Below the pieces are notes generated by a model that saw only the letters and a program-made list of their open reading frames with translations, ran no database searches and had not been told where the DNA came from. From contig NC_088103.1 in assembly GCF_036370855.1 (NCBI RefSeq), positions 11,967,404 to 12,031,403 of the forward strand: a DNA stretch of 64,000 nt, in the 5' to 3' direction. Source of the stretch: Dromaius novaehollandiae. Taxonomy: Eukaryota; Chordata; Aves; Casuariiformes; Dromaiidae. Shown one piece after another: positions 37,788 to 51,328 of this stretch; the stretch's first letter is position 1; each line of letters opens with the position of its first letter. A program made the translations under genes and the position numbers.

Positions 37788-40700
37788 GTAAGAAACTTTG
37801 GAAATATTACATCTATACTTAAAGCACAAAATGTTTGATTAGATACTCATTTCCCACAAATTTTGTACTTCAGAGGATTTTTTTTTAAAATTCTGCATGA
37901 GTTTCCAAGCTGTTAAGTTACACTCTGCAACATAACTGTTAAATATAGCTTCAATTATCTGCAGATACAGCACCATAGCTTCAGTTAGATAACGTTGTCT
38001 GTAGAGTATGACAGGATTATGTTATGAACTTATGACCTAGATTGAGCTACAGATACGTTCCATGACCCTGAATATACTTCTGATCTTGGTAAGTTCCTCA
38101 GTGCAAGCCAAGCACATTCAAGCTTAATGCATGAAGTTTCATCTCCCAACAATTTTGCAAAGAAATACACTTAATTCTGAGAAGAAAAATGGAAGTGACC
38201 AAAACAAATTTTGTGTTCACAAGAAGTCCAAGTTTACCTTTAGATACTAGCTTTCATTTGAGTTGTGAGCACGTGCATCTGAGGGGAGAATCTGATCCAT
38301 AGTACTACCAATACCATGGGACAGTCCAAAAATAGGTCCCAGTTTACTTATTTGTACAGCAACATGCAAATTACTAAGCGGAATCATTACGACATACCCA
38401 CCAACACAGCCTATCTTATGCTTTGGTTCAGACTATACATCAAGCAATAGCAGTAACAGAATTTATTCAGAGTGCATTGTTTTCTTCCAAAATTTAGATG
38501 CTTCCAACATCTAAAATAACGGGTAACTCCAAGTCCTGTACGGTTGTTCTTACTCTCACAACTCCAAAGGTAAATTAATAGAATTAAGTAAATTCTGAAA
38601 GAAAAATTGGATCCTTAGTTTCTCTCTGGAATTGTGTATTTCTCATTCACTTGTACAGATTAAGACCATAAAATCACTTTTACAAGGAAATGCCATTTCA
38701 GTTTTTCAATACAACTTTTCCATTTAAAAGACAAGCAAGGAACTGTATTTTGACGGTGCTATCATCAATTCTCTACCCCCACCCCCCAAAAATTGCTGAT
38801 TTTCAAGATTCTAGGTGAGTTAGAATGAATTCACCAGAACTCAAATACTTCTACATTTTAGGAAAGTTCAGATCCATATCTTAATTTCATGATTTATCAT
38901 TTAGCCTTTTCTCTAGGAGAGAAATTCTAGAGAAATTTGTGACAGTTTTTCCCAAGAGACATTCCAAGATTTTGACCTGCATCTTTAGATCATTCATTTT
39001 CAGTCGAGTAAAAGTTTCCAATTTGTACAAAAGAGAAAAACAGAAGCACCTCAGCACATTTGTTTTCCTCTGTATCAGCATGTTTTTATTACACTCATTG
39101 AACTGCCTTCCAAGCTATATACTGATATTTTCTGTTTATTTTGACATGTGAAGGCTTCAGAAAGAGGAGTGTATCAAGTATCATTTTTATCCACATGCAG
39201 CTGCTCCAAACAATTCATTATAGAATGTGTGCAGTAATATGTCATAAAACAGGACAGATTAAAAGATAATTGGCAGTCTGTTCAATTTAAAAAACAGCCT
39301 AGGAAAGTAACAGAAATTCCATTTTAAAGGTTGTGTGTTAATCACACCTGAATGAAGAGATTTCTCTACTGAGATGTCTAGTCAAATCCTCTGATTTGAG
39401 GGTGTCCCTATAATTCTTCAGGCCATCCTCACTGACAAACGTTTGACTACCATAGCTGCAGTTAATTCCACAGTCTCTCCCAAAATATTCAGTAGACAGA
39501 CAGACACAATCAGAAACTGCAGAGTTACTGCTCATCTTAAATTGGTTTGTAGACAAGCAGATACAGAATTTTCAAACACGCTCTCAGCATATCCATGCAC
39601 AATTTCCACAGCAACCCTTCTCTTATCCACCAGCTAAAATGGGGTGGGAAGAAATATAGCACACACAGGTGAAGCGATTGACTCAAGTTAATTTCTTTTC
39701 TGACTTCTGCACAGTAGCTACAGCTCCAGTCTTGTGTTATTGCTAGCTCAACAGTGCAAGTTTCCAAAACTCAGGATTATCAGATTCCATTTGTTTTTAC
39801 TCAGCAGATTCAGTGAAATTTTCTCCCCATACTCCTGAGCATTGATATGTTGCGCTAGGACAACCTTTTCAAAACCAACATACTACTAATTTTGCAGTGG
39901 AAGAAAAGCTTTCTCAAATAACTGTAAAGTCCCCCTGCCCCAAACCTAACAGAGCAATTCAGGATTTACTGTGGATGTCTCATTTCCTCAGAATACCACG
40001 AACACATCAAACGACATGCCTGTAGCCTGCTGCAACTTCTGCATCTTGGAGGAAACTCTCCAAGTCTTTCCAGTTTCCTATGCTTATGGACCTTTCTCAT
40101 ACTAGATTATCTATTAAAAATACCTAACTATTTACTAGACAGTAGCTTGCACTGAGCACACTATTTCCTACCACCTTATTTTTTTTCCCTAACTGCCAAC
40201 TAATAAAACTAATATGCAGTAAACTAGGACAGTACAGTTTTCTTGAATTACAAAACAGCTCCGAATCCTTCAGTGTATCTTGAGATCTTCTGTTCTGCTG
40301 AACGGGGCACAGTAAAAATTAAAAAAAAGCATTACCCAGAGTAGGGTTCACAAAGGATCGTGTACCACGTGAACCATTCAGCAACTGAAACATACTTGAG
40401 TTAATACATGCTCGTGTGTACGAAGTGCTCAATGCTGTAAGTTACCCTAAGGTGACTGCATCATATTGAAGAAACAAAAGACTCTAGAGCAATCATGTGA
40501 CAAACATATACTGACATGTCTCTGATACCACAGACACAATTCGTTCGGGTTTTTTAATACTAAACATAGCAAGGATTATAAGCACCTGTGCTACTGGCTC
40601 AAAGTTAATTCTCTGTGGAAACTGGAATCTCAGGAAAGCAGCAGCTAATTAATCTAAATTACAAAAGCAAGTGACAGGACTGTTAAATTCCTACCCCTGA

Positions 40701-42279
40701 AAGGGGAAACAGACCTCCTGAACCAAAGAAAGTGAACTAAACACAAAAGAAACCTGAAAACATGGAAACTGATGCGGATGCTCACAGATTCACAACAGGA
40801 CAAACTGAAAAATTTGAGTACTGAGAGGCACTTTTACTTTGTACTTTGCAAGCAGATGCAAGTGAACTGTCAGCACTCCACAACAGAGGAAAGCACTGTA
40901 AGACCAAACAAGGCTAAGAACCTAGCTCAAGTTAATATACTGTGACTCTTCTGCTCCCTCTCAGCTGGGTCTGTTAGATCTGTTGCAGTCACAAACAATT
41001 CTTTCTCAACTTGGACCAAGGGGAGAATGAGCTTTTTTCTGTCCCCAGTGTATCATGTACACATGTGTACTTGCCAGAGAACTGCGCAGGTGATAGATAA
41101 TATCCAGCATATATAAACTGCTTATTGACTCAACATTCATTTTCTTTACATTGCTTCTCCTAAATAAATACCATGTATTGTAAAAGGTGGCTGGTTAACG
41201 TTGTCATCGTCCCTAAATGATACCAGAACTGAAGTCACTGACTAGATTTGCACCTGCAAAAACTATTGCTGGACTGTAAAGGGCCATCGGATGACAGTCA
41301 TGGTGGGAAAGCAGAGGGATATAGAACTTTGCCTCTGAAAAAGGAAATCCCCATAAAACCTCCAGCCCTTTCCTAACCATGGTGCCCTTGCAGTGCTGTT
41401 CACAGTACCAGAGTTCACACCCTTGTGTATTTCCACTGATTAAATCAAATACTGTTGACACTCAAGAAGTACAGGAATGATGTACCTGGAGCAAGATCAC
41501 TTGCCTTTAACCACCCAGGGCTCAACACAAGCACTCTGCTCTGGGCATTGCTTTCTAAACTCACTGGCTAACAATTTGTATATTCTTTCTAGATATTTGC
41601 AATAGATGCCACTATAAAAATAAAGTTTTCCGGTGCCTTGGAATCAGAAGGTAAAAGATCTTATAAGAGACGATGAAAATTATATAAACTAGTTATAACA
41701 AAGGTAAAGCTGGAGTTTTGGGTGAACAGTAATTCCTCCTGTTCTGCTTTAAAGTTTTTAGATAATAAAAAATCAATGCAAAAAAAAGGTTTGCTGACTC
41801 ACCATATTTTATTAATGTTTTCTTAAAACGAGAGTCCTTGAATTTGCATTAACACCCAAATGACACTTATTAATACTTTAACCACACACTGACATTGTTC
41901 TCCTCAATACTGTTTTTAAATATCCACAAAACCCTTCTGTTTAATAAAATATCGGTAGGACAGTGGATAAATGATGATGCATCCAAATCCTGCCAAGAAG
42001 TTGATCCCAGGGAGCACAGAAGGGACTCGGTCCAGAAGCTGCAAGTCCTAGTTCAGGACAAAAGAAGGTACATTCCTGACGCTAACAGCTCCATTTTTCT
42101 GGAGACTCCAGATACCATTAGCACTGCTAAGACGCAACTCACATTCAGGTGGCTGCGCCCTTCGAAGTGACAACCAGCACATGGAATTTGTCTCAAGAAA
42201 GCCTTCAAAGCAGATTCCAGTACTGGGAAATGCAGAAATGTTTTGTTGATTCCACTCCTTCAACTCCAAGAGCCTTGGG

Positions 42280-42560
42280 AACAGTCTACCCTGATCTAGA
42301 CTGAGCCTGCAGTTTTACCTTAGCCACCCTATCACCCCACCACTCCCGTAGCCCAATTATAGCTGACAGCGTTCACAGGCAGCAGTAATCCCTGCTTCCC
42401 CACAGTGACACATGCCTGCCTCCTCCTGCTGCTGCAGCTGAGGGGGCTGGGGAACACCCTGCTTTGCCCAGCCAGGAAAGCCAAGGGGGGTGCGCTCACC
42501 AGGCGAGCGGAGGCTCTTGCTGGGTGCGAGCCTCTAGAGGCGCACACTGCCTCCCCCTGA
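42280..42560. other. GC-rich patch with a hairpin-like palindrome
   Basis: A roughly 280-bp segment clearly richer in G+C than the surrounding DNA, with several CpGs near its right end. At 42530-42541 it holds the perfect palindrome GCCTCTAGAGGC, extended outward by GTGCGA on the left and GCAC on the right, so a stem of about 10 bp could form. The 71-codon minus-strand frame (42332-42547) resembles nothing I know. It may be an unrecognised repeat, a regulatory element or an exon. Confidence 0.4.
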
Positions 42561-43497
42561 GCTACAGGAAATCTTTCATCCTTCTGCTGTGCTGGCTAGC
42601 AAAAGCATGCTGAACTCTGCCTTTCAATCCCTGCAGTGGTTCTCAGGCAAATTGTTGCAAGGCAGTGCAGGTGACTTTGCATGAAAGAAGCAAAGCTGCT
42701 ACAGGAGTTCTGAGGACTGGGAGGATGGGAAAGTAGTGAAAAAACAGTAAGGACATCCATGTCCAAGTGAACTAGCTACAGTTTTGAGTGTCAGTCATAC
42801 CCCTACCAGCCATGACTACAGCAAAGTAAACCTGTAAGTTGCTTTCAGAAGCTGTACTGGAGAGTTAAAAATTCTGGTGCGTTGAGGGGATGCTTTACTA
42901 ATCCAGAACTGTAACAGCATTAATTTGGAAAGTCTCTATACTTCCTACTGATAGTGGTCAGTACATTTCCAATTTACTCAGTATATTTACTATAAGATAA
43001 TTGAATTAAAATTTGACAAAAGCCTCCATTACAAGATGGCATTTCATTTTAGCTTTCAGCTTCTCAGACTTGCTTATTAAAGGTAAGCTTGGAAAACAGT
43101 GCCATCTAATGCTAGAGAACATGAAAATGAGAGATTGCAACATTATATTACCAACTTATTTAACAAATTTGTTCTACACTGATTTTCCATGCAACTCCCT
43201 AATAATAAAAGCTTAAATAACGGCTTAAAATGCATCCGTCAAATGACATGACAGGTTAGAAAAATGGCACTGTTACTTCAAAAATATCTTTTCTGAAAGT
43301 AACATCTAATTCAGGTCACTGAGAAGTACTGTTGAATAACAAATGCCAAACTACTGGGTTAGCTCCCTGTTCTTATGAGAGAGCGAGGGAACCTGATGAA
43401 TTTGAATGAATCAGTAAACATAAGCTAACATGACCTACAAGTCATGACACTGAACAGCTATAAAGGTGAGGCACAGTAGTGTTTTCATTTGCTATGA

Positions 43498-43513
43498 TTT
43501 TTTTTTTTTTTTT
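43498..43513. repeat. T16 run
   Basis: Uninterrupted T homopolymer, followed by AAAAAGG. Confidence 0.9.
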
Positions 43514-43817
43514 AAAAAGGTTGATTTAGAGTAAAAATGCAAACACCATTTCATAGTGATTCTTGGTTAGCTTTTTTTAGTATGTGCTTTTAAGTGCTTT
43601 TTTGCCAAACTTGCTTGATGCAAGAAGGATACAGTGAGTGAGGTTCTCATCCACACAGAAAGAAACCTAAGGAATGTATTTCCTGGGACATGTCTCTAGA
43701 TATCTGTAGACTTTGTTTAGTCTGAAGTGAAGGCTTTCCTCTCAATGCCTTTCTCTAAAAAGCTTTCGAAGGTTGGTTCTCAATGAGAAACAATGAGGTA
43801 CAGACAGAACTGGCAAG

Positions 43818-44073
43818 ACTAGATTTGTTTTCCATAATCTATGCATTAAGATCTTATAGACAAATATATTGGAGATACACACACAATATGTATACATATA
43901 ACATACACTATATACCTGCAAATGTATATTGAATATATATACAATATAGATACATATAACACTATATATAGATATATACAAGATACAATGTGGGTGTATA
44001 CATTGTACATAAATATAAAAATACACTATTACACTGGACTTGTTTTCCGTAATCTATGTATTAAGATCTTACA
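43818..44073. repeat. Diverged direct repeats around an AT-rich microsatellite
   Basis: A 41-bp segment at 43818-43858 recurs at 44033-44073 with about 36 of 41 bases identical. All five differences I count are transitions. Between them lies a TATA/ATAC-rich simple repeat (about 43865-44030). The arrangement could be an old tandem duplication whose unit contained the microsatellite. No terminal inverted repeats or target duplications were found. Confidence 0.75.
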
Positions 44074-45159
44074 TGCATATAAATAATATACTGAATGAAG
44101 CAAAGGCAGTACAGCAATGACAAGACCAGAGAGCTCTTAGCAAGCTTAAATATGAGAAATAAAGGAAAACTACTCCTTAATAATCGGAAGTATTTCACAT
44201 ACTAAAATCCAGCCCAAAATATTAGAGACATTCATAGTGAACTAAATTACTATGTATTAAAATTCAAATTACTTGGACAATGGAGCATTCATACGAATTT
44301 TCAGCAGCTGAACTTTAACTCATTGTCCTATTTGAGATGGTGAGCAAAATCCTATTTCAGTTAAAAATACAAGAGCTTTACAAAATATATTCAAATAATG
44401 CACCTGTACTAGACGGCTTTCCTGCCAAGTCAAGGCTCTCTCCATAGATAAACCTTTTGCATATAATCCTTCAATTAGTTATTCTATGCAAGAATACTCT
44501 TCTCCAAGCTGATCTGGTGAGAGATTTTCTTCCAGATATCCTTTATTAAAATCCCCAAATGTCACTTCTACTTTTCCAATACTTACTGCTTACTACTTAC
44601 TCTTCCAAACCCAATAAAAAAAAGAAAGAAGAGGTGTCTTTCCATGACCAGAGCCAGTGTTTCAGGACTCTGCTATGCTCAATGCTTTCATACTCAAGTG
44701 CTAATAGTTTTGCACAACATTAATTTTATCTTACTTGAGAATTAGTCCCATTATCTTCAGCAGATCTGCAATGGAGAAATATTCTATCCAATGCATGAGG
44801 ATCAACAAGTCTAGTTTTTCATTTCCTTCAATTGACATGTAATGCATTGCTACATTAGTTAATAACATAGGGACTGAATGATGCCAATTTTCTTTTCTGA
44901 GGTAAATACCATCCGGGATTTAATCTTTTTCTTTTCTTTCATCTATAACTAGTCTAAATATCTTAGGGATGTCACAACATTTGACTTTTTTTTCCTGTGT
45001 TCAAACTTAATTTTAATTAAGTTCTCTCACTCACACACAGAAGTACTTTTCCCCACAGAAGATGCTATTTTGGATGCTCAAGTAAAGTGTCTGCTCTTGA
45101 AATCAAAAAGGTATTAGGAATATTAAGCAAAAGCAGGCATGGTTAAACAGTGACTAAAA
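44074..45159. other. AT-rich non-coding DNA before the LINE fragment
   Basis: No gene or repeat family recognised. The part just before 45160 could be further decayed LINE sequence. Confidence 0.5.
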
Positions 45160-46092
45160 GATGAGAAGACATCCTTCAAAAAGCTGAAGGTTTGTCCAAA
45201 GAAAATAGAAAGGATCATAAATTGTGGCACGCTAGGTGTAAGAACACAGTCAGGAGAGAAAAAAACAGAAAAAAGGGTGGTTTAGGAACAACTTGTAAGA
45301 GTCAAAAAAAATAGTAATATATCCGTTTTCAAACATATCAGGAGCAGAACACCTGCCTATGAATCTGTAGAACCAGTTACTGTGCAACATAAAAGGAGCA
45401 CTCAGAAGATAAGCTTACTGCAGGAAAAAAAATAGATTAATTTTTTCAAAATTAATTTTCACTGTACAGCAGCTTAAAGAGATTCCCTTACTGGATCCCC
45501 TCATAATATGAGATATATCAGGGGATTTTTCTCCAAAGTGCTGCTAGAAGGCATTACAGGAGCAAGAAAAATTTACATGCTAAACAATAACAAGTCAGCA
45601 TACTTAGATGGCATTTACCCATGTGTCTTGCAAGAAATCACTGGTGAAACAGCTGAGCAGTTAACTGTGCTGTGTAACCTCTTGCTTAAAGGGCCTTTCT
45701 ACAAGAAGTCTAGAACAGTCACACATGCAGTACTGATTTTGAAAAACAGTTCCAGGAGAGAGATGGAATTACACACGAGTACATCTGATATCTATAGAGG
45801 GACAACTGGTAGAAATTATAATAAAGATAATTTGTGAGCATGAAGATGGATATGATATACTGGGAAAGGGTCAACATGGATTTTGCAAATGGAAGTCATA
45901 CTTCACAAATCTTTGGGAATTCTCTGAAGCAGTCAGAAAGCACATAGTTGATCCAGGTGACACCATCAAAAAAGAAGTCCTTGCCAAAGAAGCTACAAGA
46001 AAAACAGTTGCCACAGAAGGGAGGAAGTATAGGAGGAAGTCTTTACATGACTAAGTAACCAGTGATCATTTATAACTGGTTATAAACTAATT
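45160..46092 (+). mobile_element. Old CR1-like LINE fragment (linker and reverse transcriptase)
   Basis: Seen: several reading-frame pieces resemble non-LTR reverse transcriptase. Around 45586-45640 one frame reads N-N-K-S-x-x-x-D-G-I-x-P-x-V-L, the conserved finger block of CR1/L2-type enzymes. After a frame change, 45860-45960 reads G-Q-H-G-F-C-K-x-K-S-x-x-T-N-L, the next conserved block. Upstream, about 45300-45410 resembles the lysine/arginine-rich linker between endonuclease and RT, including an F-K-x-I-R-S-R-like stretch. The expected catalytic block just after the second motif appears deleted, and weaker similarity resumes to about 46092. Stops and frame changes show that it is dead. 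Known: such copies are common in sauropsid genomes. The family name and outer ends are approximate. Confidence 0.7.
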
Positions 46093-49000
46093 TGAGTTAA
46101 AATAAAAGGAACTTCACAGTTCTTCCTTTTTCTTTCAACCTCTTTTTATTTGGTCCGCTAATTTACCAGTGTTTCAACACAGAGCTCTTACCACTCTAAA
46201 ACGACCTATCCTAACAATGGTCTTTTTGCCGAAACCTCAGATTTAACAACTTCCTTCACTTTCAAGGACCATTTCCTAGGTCCCCAACCCAGCTCCACCT
46301 CCCCTTTACAATCTCCAAAGGTTTAATCCTCAAGTCCGCATAATCCTGATGCTCAGATGGACTTCTAAGCAATTGCATCAAAGTTAACATATGCAAAAGA
46401 GCCTTCTTCATTTGGGGGTAAATTACCTACCTTTCCCAAAACAGTTCAGAACAAAGGTGTCCAAATGTAAGAGCAAATATTCATACTCTTTTTCTAGAAC
46501 TCAACTCTTAACAGAAGCAGATAGAAAACATGCAGTTCTGCTTTAAGCTTCCTCACTAGCCTGCTTGCCTGGATGGATACAGAGATTTCTGCCTCAGTGA
46601 ATCAGCACAATGCACCCAACTCTTTCCTTGCAGGTTAATGGACTGGTCATTGGACAGGGAATTTCAGCAAACCACGTTAGCACAGGAAACCACTACATAA
46701 AAGCGAGAGAGGGGGAAACCTTTCTGTTTGTCTCCTAAAGGTTTTGTGACAGAATGACAAATTAATAATGGTGTGAGTCAAAATTTGTTTATTTTCCTCT
46801 CTCCACCATATAAAAAGTGAATAATCCTGGACATACTGTTTGGTTTAGTTTCTGTCCATTTTCTACCTAAAAGAATATGATGAACGAAGCAAGTCTTAAC
46901 AGCTCTGCTGCAAAGGCAACTTTAAGCTACTCATTGCTTGTACAATGTGTACTTAACACATGAATAGACTTTACAGTATAAAAATGCACACTAATACTGT
47001 GAACTTTGGTAAGAGTTCTACACACTAGAAAATGTATTCGGGTTTGCCCTTCTTTCTAGAGAAAAAGTGTAAATTATTTTGGTGGCTCATGGCAATTTGA
47101 AAATTCATTACCTCCAATACACCATGTTCCATTATGAAACATTGAATAAACAGTCTTTTGATGATGTATTTCACAATTTACAGGCTCTCTGATGAGACAG
47201 ATAACACTCTGTAATACATTACAGGGTTTTAGTAGGAAAAAAAATCCACTTTTGCTCTTTTTAAATGAATATACACAGCTATGTTGTATGTTTCATTCGC
47301 CCTGCTGGTATAAGAGCTTATAAAACCACATACCTAACGCTGTCATGGCAGCAAGAAAGGATAAGGACCAAGTGCAGCAGCTACATAACCAGCGCATTTA
47401 TTTCCTTTGTACCCTTCCATGACCTGACCTTTCCATTAGGAAAGACAGTGCTGATTCCTGATTCTTTAGCAAAATAAGGGAGAGTGAAGCTTTGCATTGG
47501 TGTGTTTGTTCTAGCTCAAAGTGCACATGTAAAAGTGTATGGTAGATTCCCCAAACTACTGAAGAAATACTGATGAGTGTACATTACAGCCACTTGAAAA
47601 AAGCATCAAGAGGTATTAAAGTATCTCTTACTATCTTAATATTAAGAAATAATAAAACATTGCAAACTGAACCAAAAGGAAGATATCCTGAGGTCTAATA
47701 TCAGCTTGCCTCTCCTATCTCTTTTCTTCAAGATACAGGGATCGACTCTGAAAAGATCATTTAACTTCAGGAGTAAGGAAGAGGGGGAAGGATGAGTAAG
47801 ATGGAATTTCAGACTCAGCTCTGTTGCTTTGCCAGTCAAATAGAAAAAAAACTTCATTTTTTTCTGCATTACAATTTTTTTTTTCCGTAAGAGTATTTTA
47901 CAATCTGGTAAATATTCAAACAAAGTGTTCCAGGTAAATGTAATTTATATCACTCTTTGCAGTCAAAAGCAAGACTATTTGCTCCTCAGAATACAAAGCG
48001 CTCTAAAAGGGACTTGAACATTCTGGTTTAGTTCTGTCTGATTAACAGACAATTTCATGCACCAGAGCAGTGCTCCCTTCAGGATACTCATTCATTCGTA
48101 TTCAGTTCTTGCCAGTATGATTCCTTTGCTGAGAACTGATGCATGTTGCATCTTCCCATCTCATTCTAGAGTCTTCTCTGAAAGACCACACAGCTTGTTT
48201 CACCCAGGGATGGCTGTCCACAGCTGCTCGAGATTCAGTGTGCTCAGTACATTTTGGTGGGTTTTGTGTGTCACATCATGTTTCCTGACAGTTTTAAAGC
48301 ATGAAGGAAAATGTATGACCTTTATAAAGCAGAAGCTCCCAAATATCATGCTAGTGCCACTGGTGTGACCAGAGTCAGATGCAGATTTAAAGGGTGAGGC
48401 GGAGAGGGAATGCATTAGGCTCATTAGCCCACATTTCCCACTGTCCCTCTGCAGTAACACATCCATCCTCAAAGGCAGCTCTCCTCCAACTCCGCAACAC
48501 ATCATACAAGATACAGATGTCCGGCTTGCACATCGGCTCCCTGAAGCCCTGCTCGCAGCTGAGGAGTGCCCACTTCTCAGCAGAAATGCCATGCTGTGGA
48601 TCTGCCCTTACCACATCGGCCTGTGCCAGTACAACATGCCCATCATGCAGTGGAGCTTTTGTCAGACAGCCAGCCCTCATTTATACTCCCAAATACTTCC
48701 CAAGCAGTCAGACAACCCCCTTCACCATGACCAGCAGTGTAACCCTCCAGAGGGGATTTGCTCATCCTACTTGCAAGTCTCCAGTTCTGGAGCTGCCAGC
48801 TAAGGCAAATATACTGGTACAGCTGAAACCAGGAAATATTAAAAGTGGAGTCTTTTTGATTATATTTACTCCATCAGAATTACAGTATGAAGCAAGTGTA
48901 ACACATGAATGACTTGCTGATAAAACACTGATTCTAAATGCCCATGTAGTACATTGTTCTCACTATCCAATGCAGTTCGTATAAACTAAAAATGGTGTTG

Positions 49001-51328
49001 TAAATTAGTCATGGAGAAATTCACGTTAAGCCAATTTCACACACACAGTACACAGCTTTTTCAGAAGCTAATTCTAGCTTCAGTGTCCAAGAGAACTATA
49101 ATGTGCAGTTCTTGTGCTCTGTTCCTCTGACTACAGAGCTAAGAGGACAGCACAGTAAAATAGAAAACAAAGCAGTTTGACTCAAGCTGAACAGAAAAAT
49201 GCTTATGCCTTCTTAGGATAATGGACATCTGAAGAGGAAGAAAAAAGGAAAAACAATGAAGAAGAGGCAGATAAGCCTACACTGTTCAGCCAAAACAGCG
49301 CTAGGATTATAGCGCATCTGTCATGCTGATCTACTAACGCCATTTCCATACTGACCTTCCTCTTGAATTTCAGGTGAACTGAGCAGAGAATATTGTATTA
49401 GAGAAGTGCACTGAGACTAACCAAATCCCCTACAGCAGCACACACTGATACGAAATCAACAAGCTGCTTTTCTTTCTCAGATTAAGTGTTACTGCTAATT
49501 CTGAGCACCATTATCCAGGCTGCCCTGGGAGTGTTCATTCAGTATCTCCTCTGTACTAGCTTGCCAGTTCTCTATGGACTCTTTTCCCTTTTTTGGAAAG
49601 AAATTTCTACTGACTTTAATGAGCCATATATTCTCAACCAAAGCAGTCATTGCTTTGTGCAAATTTTCACAGCAAATGATTTCTAGGACCAACATGTCAC
49701 CTTAATATAACTACCTAGCAGAAAGTGAAACACGTTCTTGCTAGTTTTACACACTGCTAAAGTGATTAGGTTATATCTCAGATCTTTGTATTAGTGATTA
49801 TTCAGCTCTAGTCAGGAAGGCAGCACACTTTCCACAGAAGCTCTTTCAGCTTCATGGTTAAAAGGATAAAAAAAGTCTGAGCCTGGGGTCTCAAGCTTTT
49901 CATGATTCAAACCCCTTATTTGAGCCACATGATTCAAGCCTTGGTAGGTCTCATGCAGAATTAATACAGCTTTCAGGGGGCATATATGTCATCTGCAGTA
50001 AGCAGAAAGAAGCAGCAGCAGAGTCTGGAACAGCAATGTATTCAGAGAAATGTATTAGAAACCTAAATATTCATGTCCACTTGTCATACATCATTTACTG
50101 TCTGGCAAGAACAGCACGGTCATCTTCTTCCATCAGTGCAATTTTTAAATTCATAATTAGGAAATAAAATAAAAAAGGAGAGGAAGATCTCAGATAAACC
50201 TGATAGAAACAAACATGCAGAATTCATACTGAACTGAGTAGTATCTTTCTGTACACAGCATCAGTAAAAGCAATCAAGAGAGCAAGAATAGTTGCTCTTA
50301 AATCATTATCCGGATGGAAACAGTTAAAGGAAGGGAAGAAAAGGAGAGAGATCTCTACTCAGTGTTTCTTATCTCAAAATTGCAAGTGGAATTAATGAAT
50401 GACAATCCTCCTAGCAGTTGCATCTTTCTTTTTCCTCTACCCTCTACTCAGAGTTTAAAGGTACTTCTACAGACCAGTACGTAATCCTCGCCATTTTCCA
50501 GGCATGTTCTGCAAGAAACCTTTGCCTGTTTATTCAGCTGAATAAAAGCCTGTCCATATTCACTGATGGGAGATGAGTGACTCTTGGAAACCGGAACAAA
50601 CTATAGCGAAGAGGCACTCTCAGCATGTTTCCAGCAAGGGGAGGAAAGGCAGGTGCCAAGCAGCAGATGCAACATTAGCCAAACATCCTTTTTCTGATGC
50701 CAGTAATAGAAAGCTATAGATGTATCCTTCTGCTGCTGGGTGCTTTGCAAATGTAGCTAGTTCTACTGCCTCCGGATGGGAAAGAGGTAAAAATGAATCT
50801 GCAGTCTGGCAAAAAGTGATGGCACAATCTTTGGCACCAGTGTTCCTGAACCAGGAGTTTTCTCTTGGCAGAGGGAATGGGGAACTCCAGCTTATGGTGG
50901 CAACTCCAAAGCTAAATGCAGAGGTTTAACATTGTCCTGTTCTCTGTCAACTCTCCCTCTACTTTATGATCAGGAAAGACAGAGAACGCAACTGGTACCC
51001 CCATCCAGATACCTGACTTAGGAAAAGAGAGGAAAAAAAACACACTGGTTCTGGAATTTGGGAAATTAAGCACAGTTTCAAAGCTAACTCATGGATTTTA
51101 CGAAGTAGCCTAAGGCTGTGACAGCTCAAAAGAAAAAAAATCTCATGTAGCACTAACCGGAGAGCCACTAACTTCCTTCTCCATTTCACTACTGGCACCA
51201 ACTACAGTGGCTGATTGTTCCCCCCAGATTCTCTTTAGAAAAGGCTGCTGGCCTCAGGCAAAACACACATTCATTGCCTCTCCTACTTTTGCTTCCTTCA
51301 ACCCCACATAGCTAGGTGAGCTGACCAA
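46093..51328. other. Non-coding DNA around the 48.4 kb patch
   Basis: No gene recognised outside the GC-richer patch at 48.4-48.8 kb, which remains unexplained. Confidence 0.5.
48390..48800. other. GC-richer patch with overlapping open frames
   Basis: Open frames overlap here on both strands: + 48394-48912 (172 codons), + 48591-48803 (70 codons), - 48200-48592 (130 codons) and - 48387-48680 (97 codons). Base composition is higher in G+C, with scattered CpGs, than the neighbours. None of the translations shows a domain, signal peptide or repeat that I recognise, and the long frames are partly explained by fewer AT-rich stop codons. The minus strand also has a TATAAAT in the middle of the patch. 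It could be a decayed retrogene, an untranslated exon or an unrecognised mobile element. Confidence 0.35.

Larger units (their letters stand above)
31001..43817. other. AT-rich non-coding DNA
   Basis: No gene recognised beyond the exon-like segment at 37.7 kb. Homopolymer runs and the GC-rich patch at 42.3-42.6 kb are listed separately. Confidence 0.6.

Noticed and set aside
45508..45837. 109-codon open frame as a host gene
   Set aside because: Its middle part reads as LINE reverse transcriptase, and the frame shifts soon after.
48394..48912. 172-codon open frame as a protein-coding gene
   Set aside because: No domain or known family, overlapping open frames on both strands, and no start-site or splice context. 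The GC-richer composition explains the long frame.
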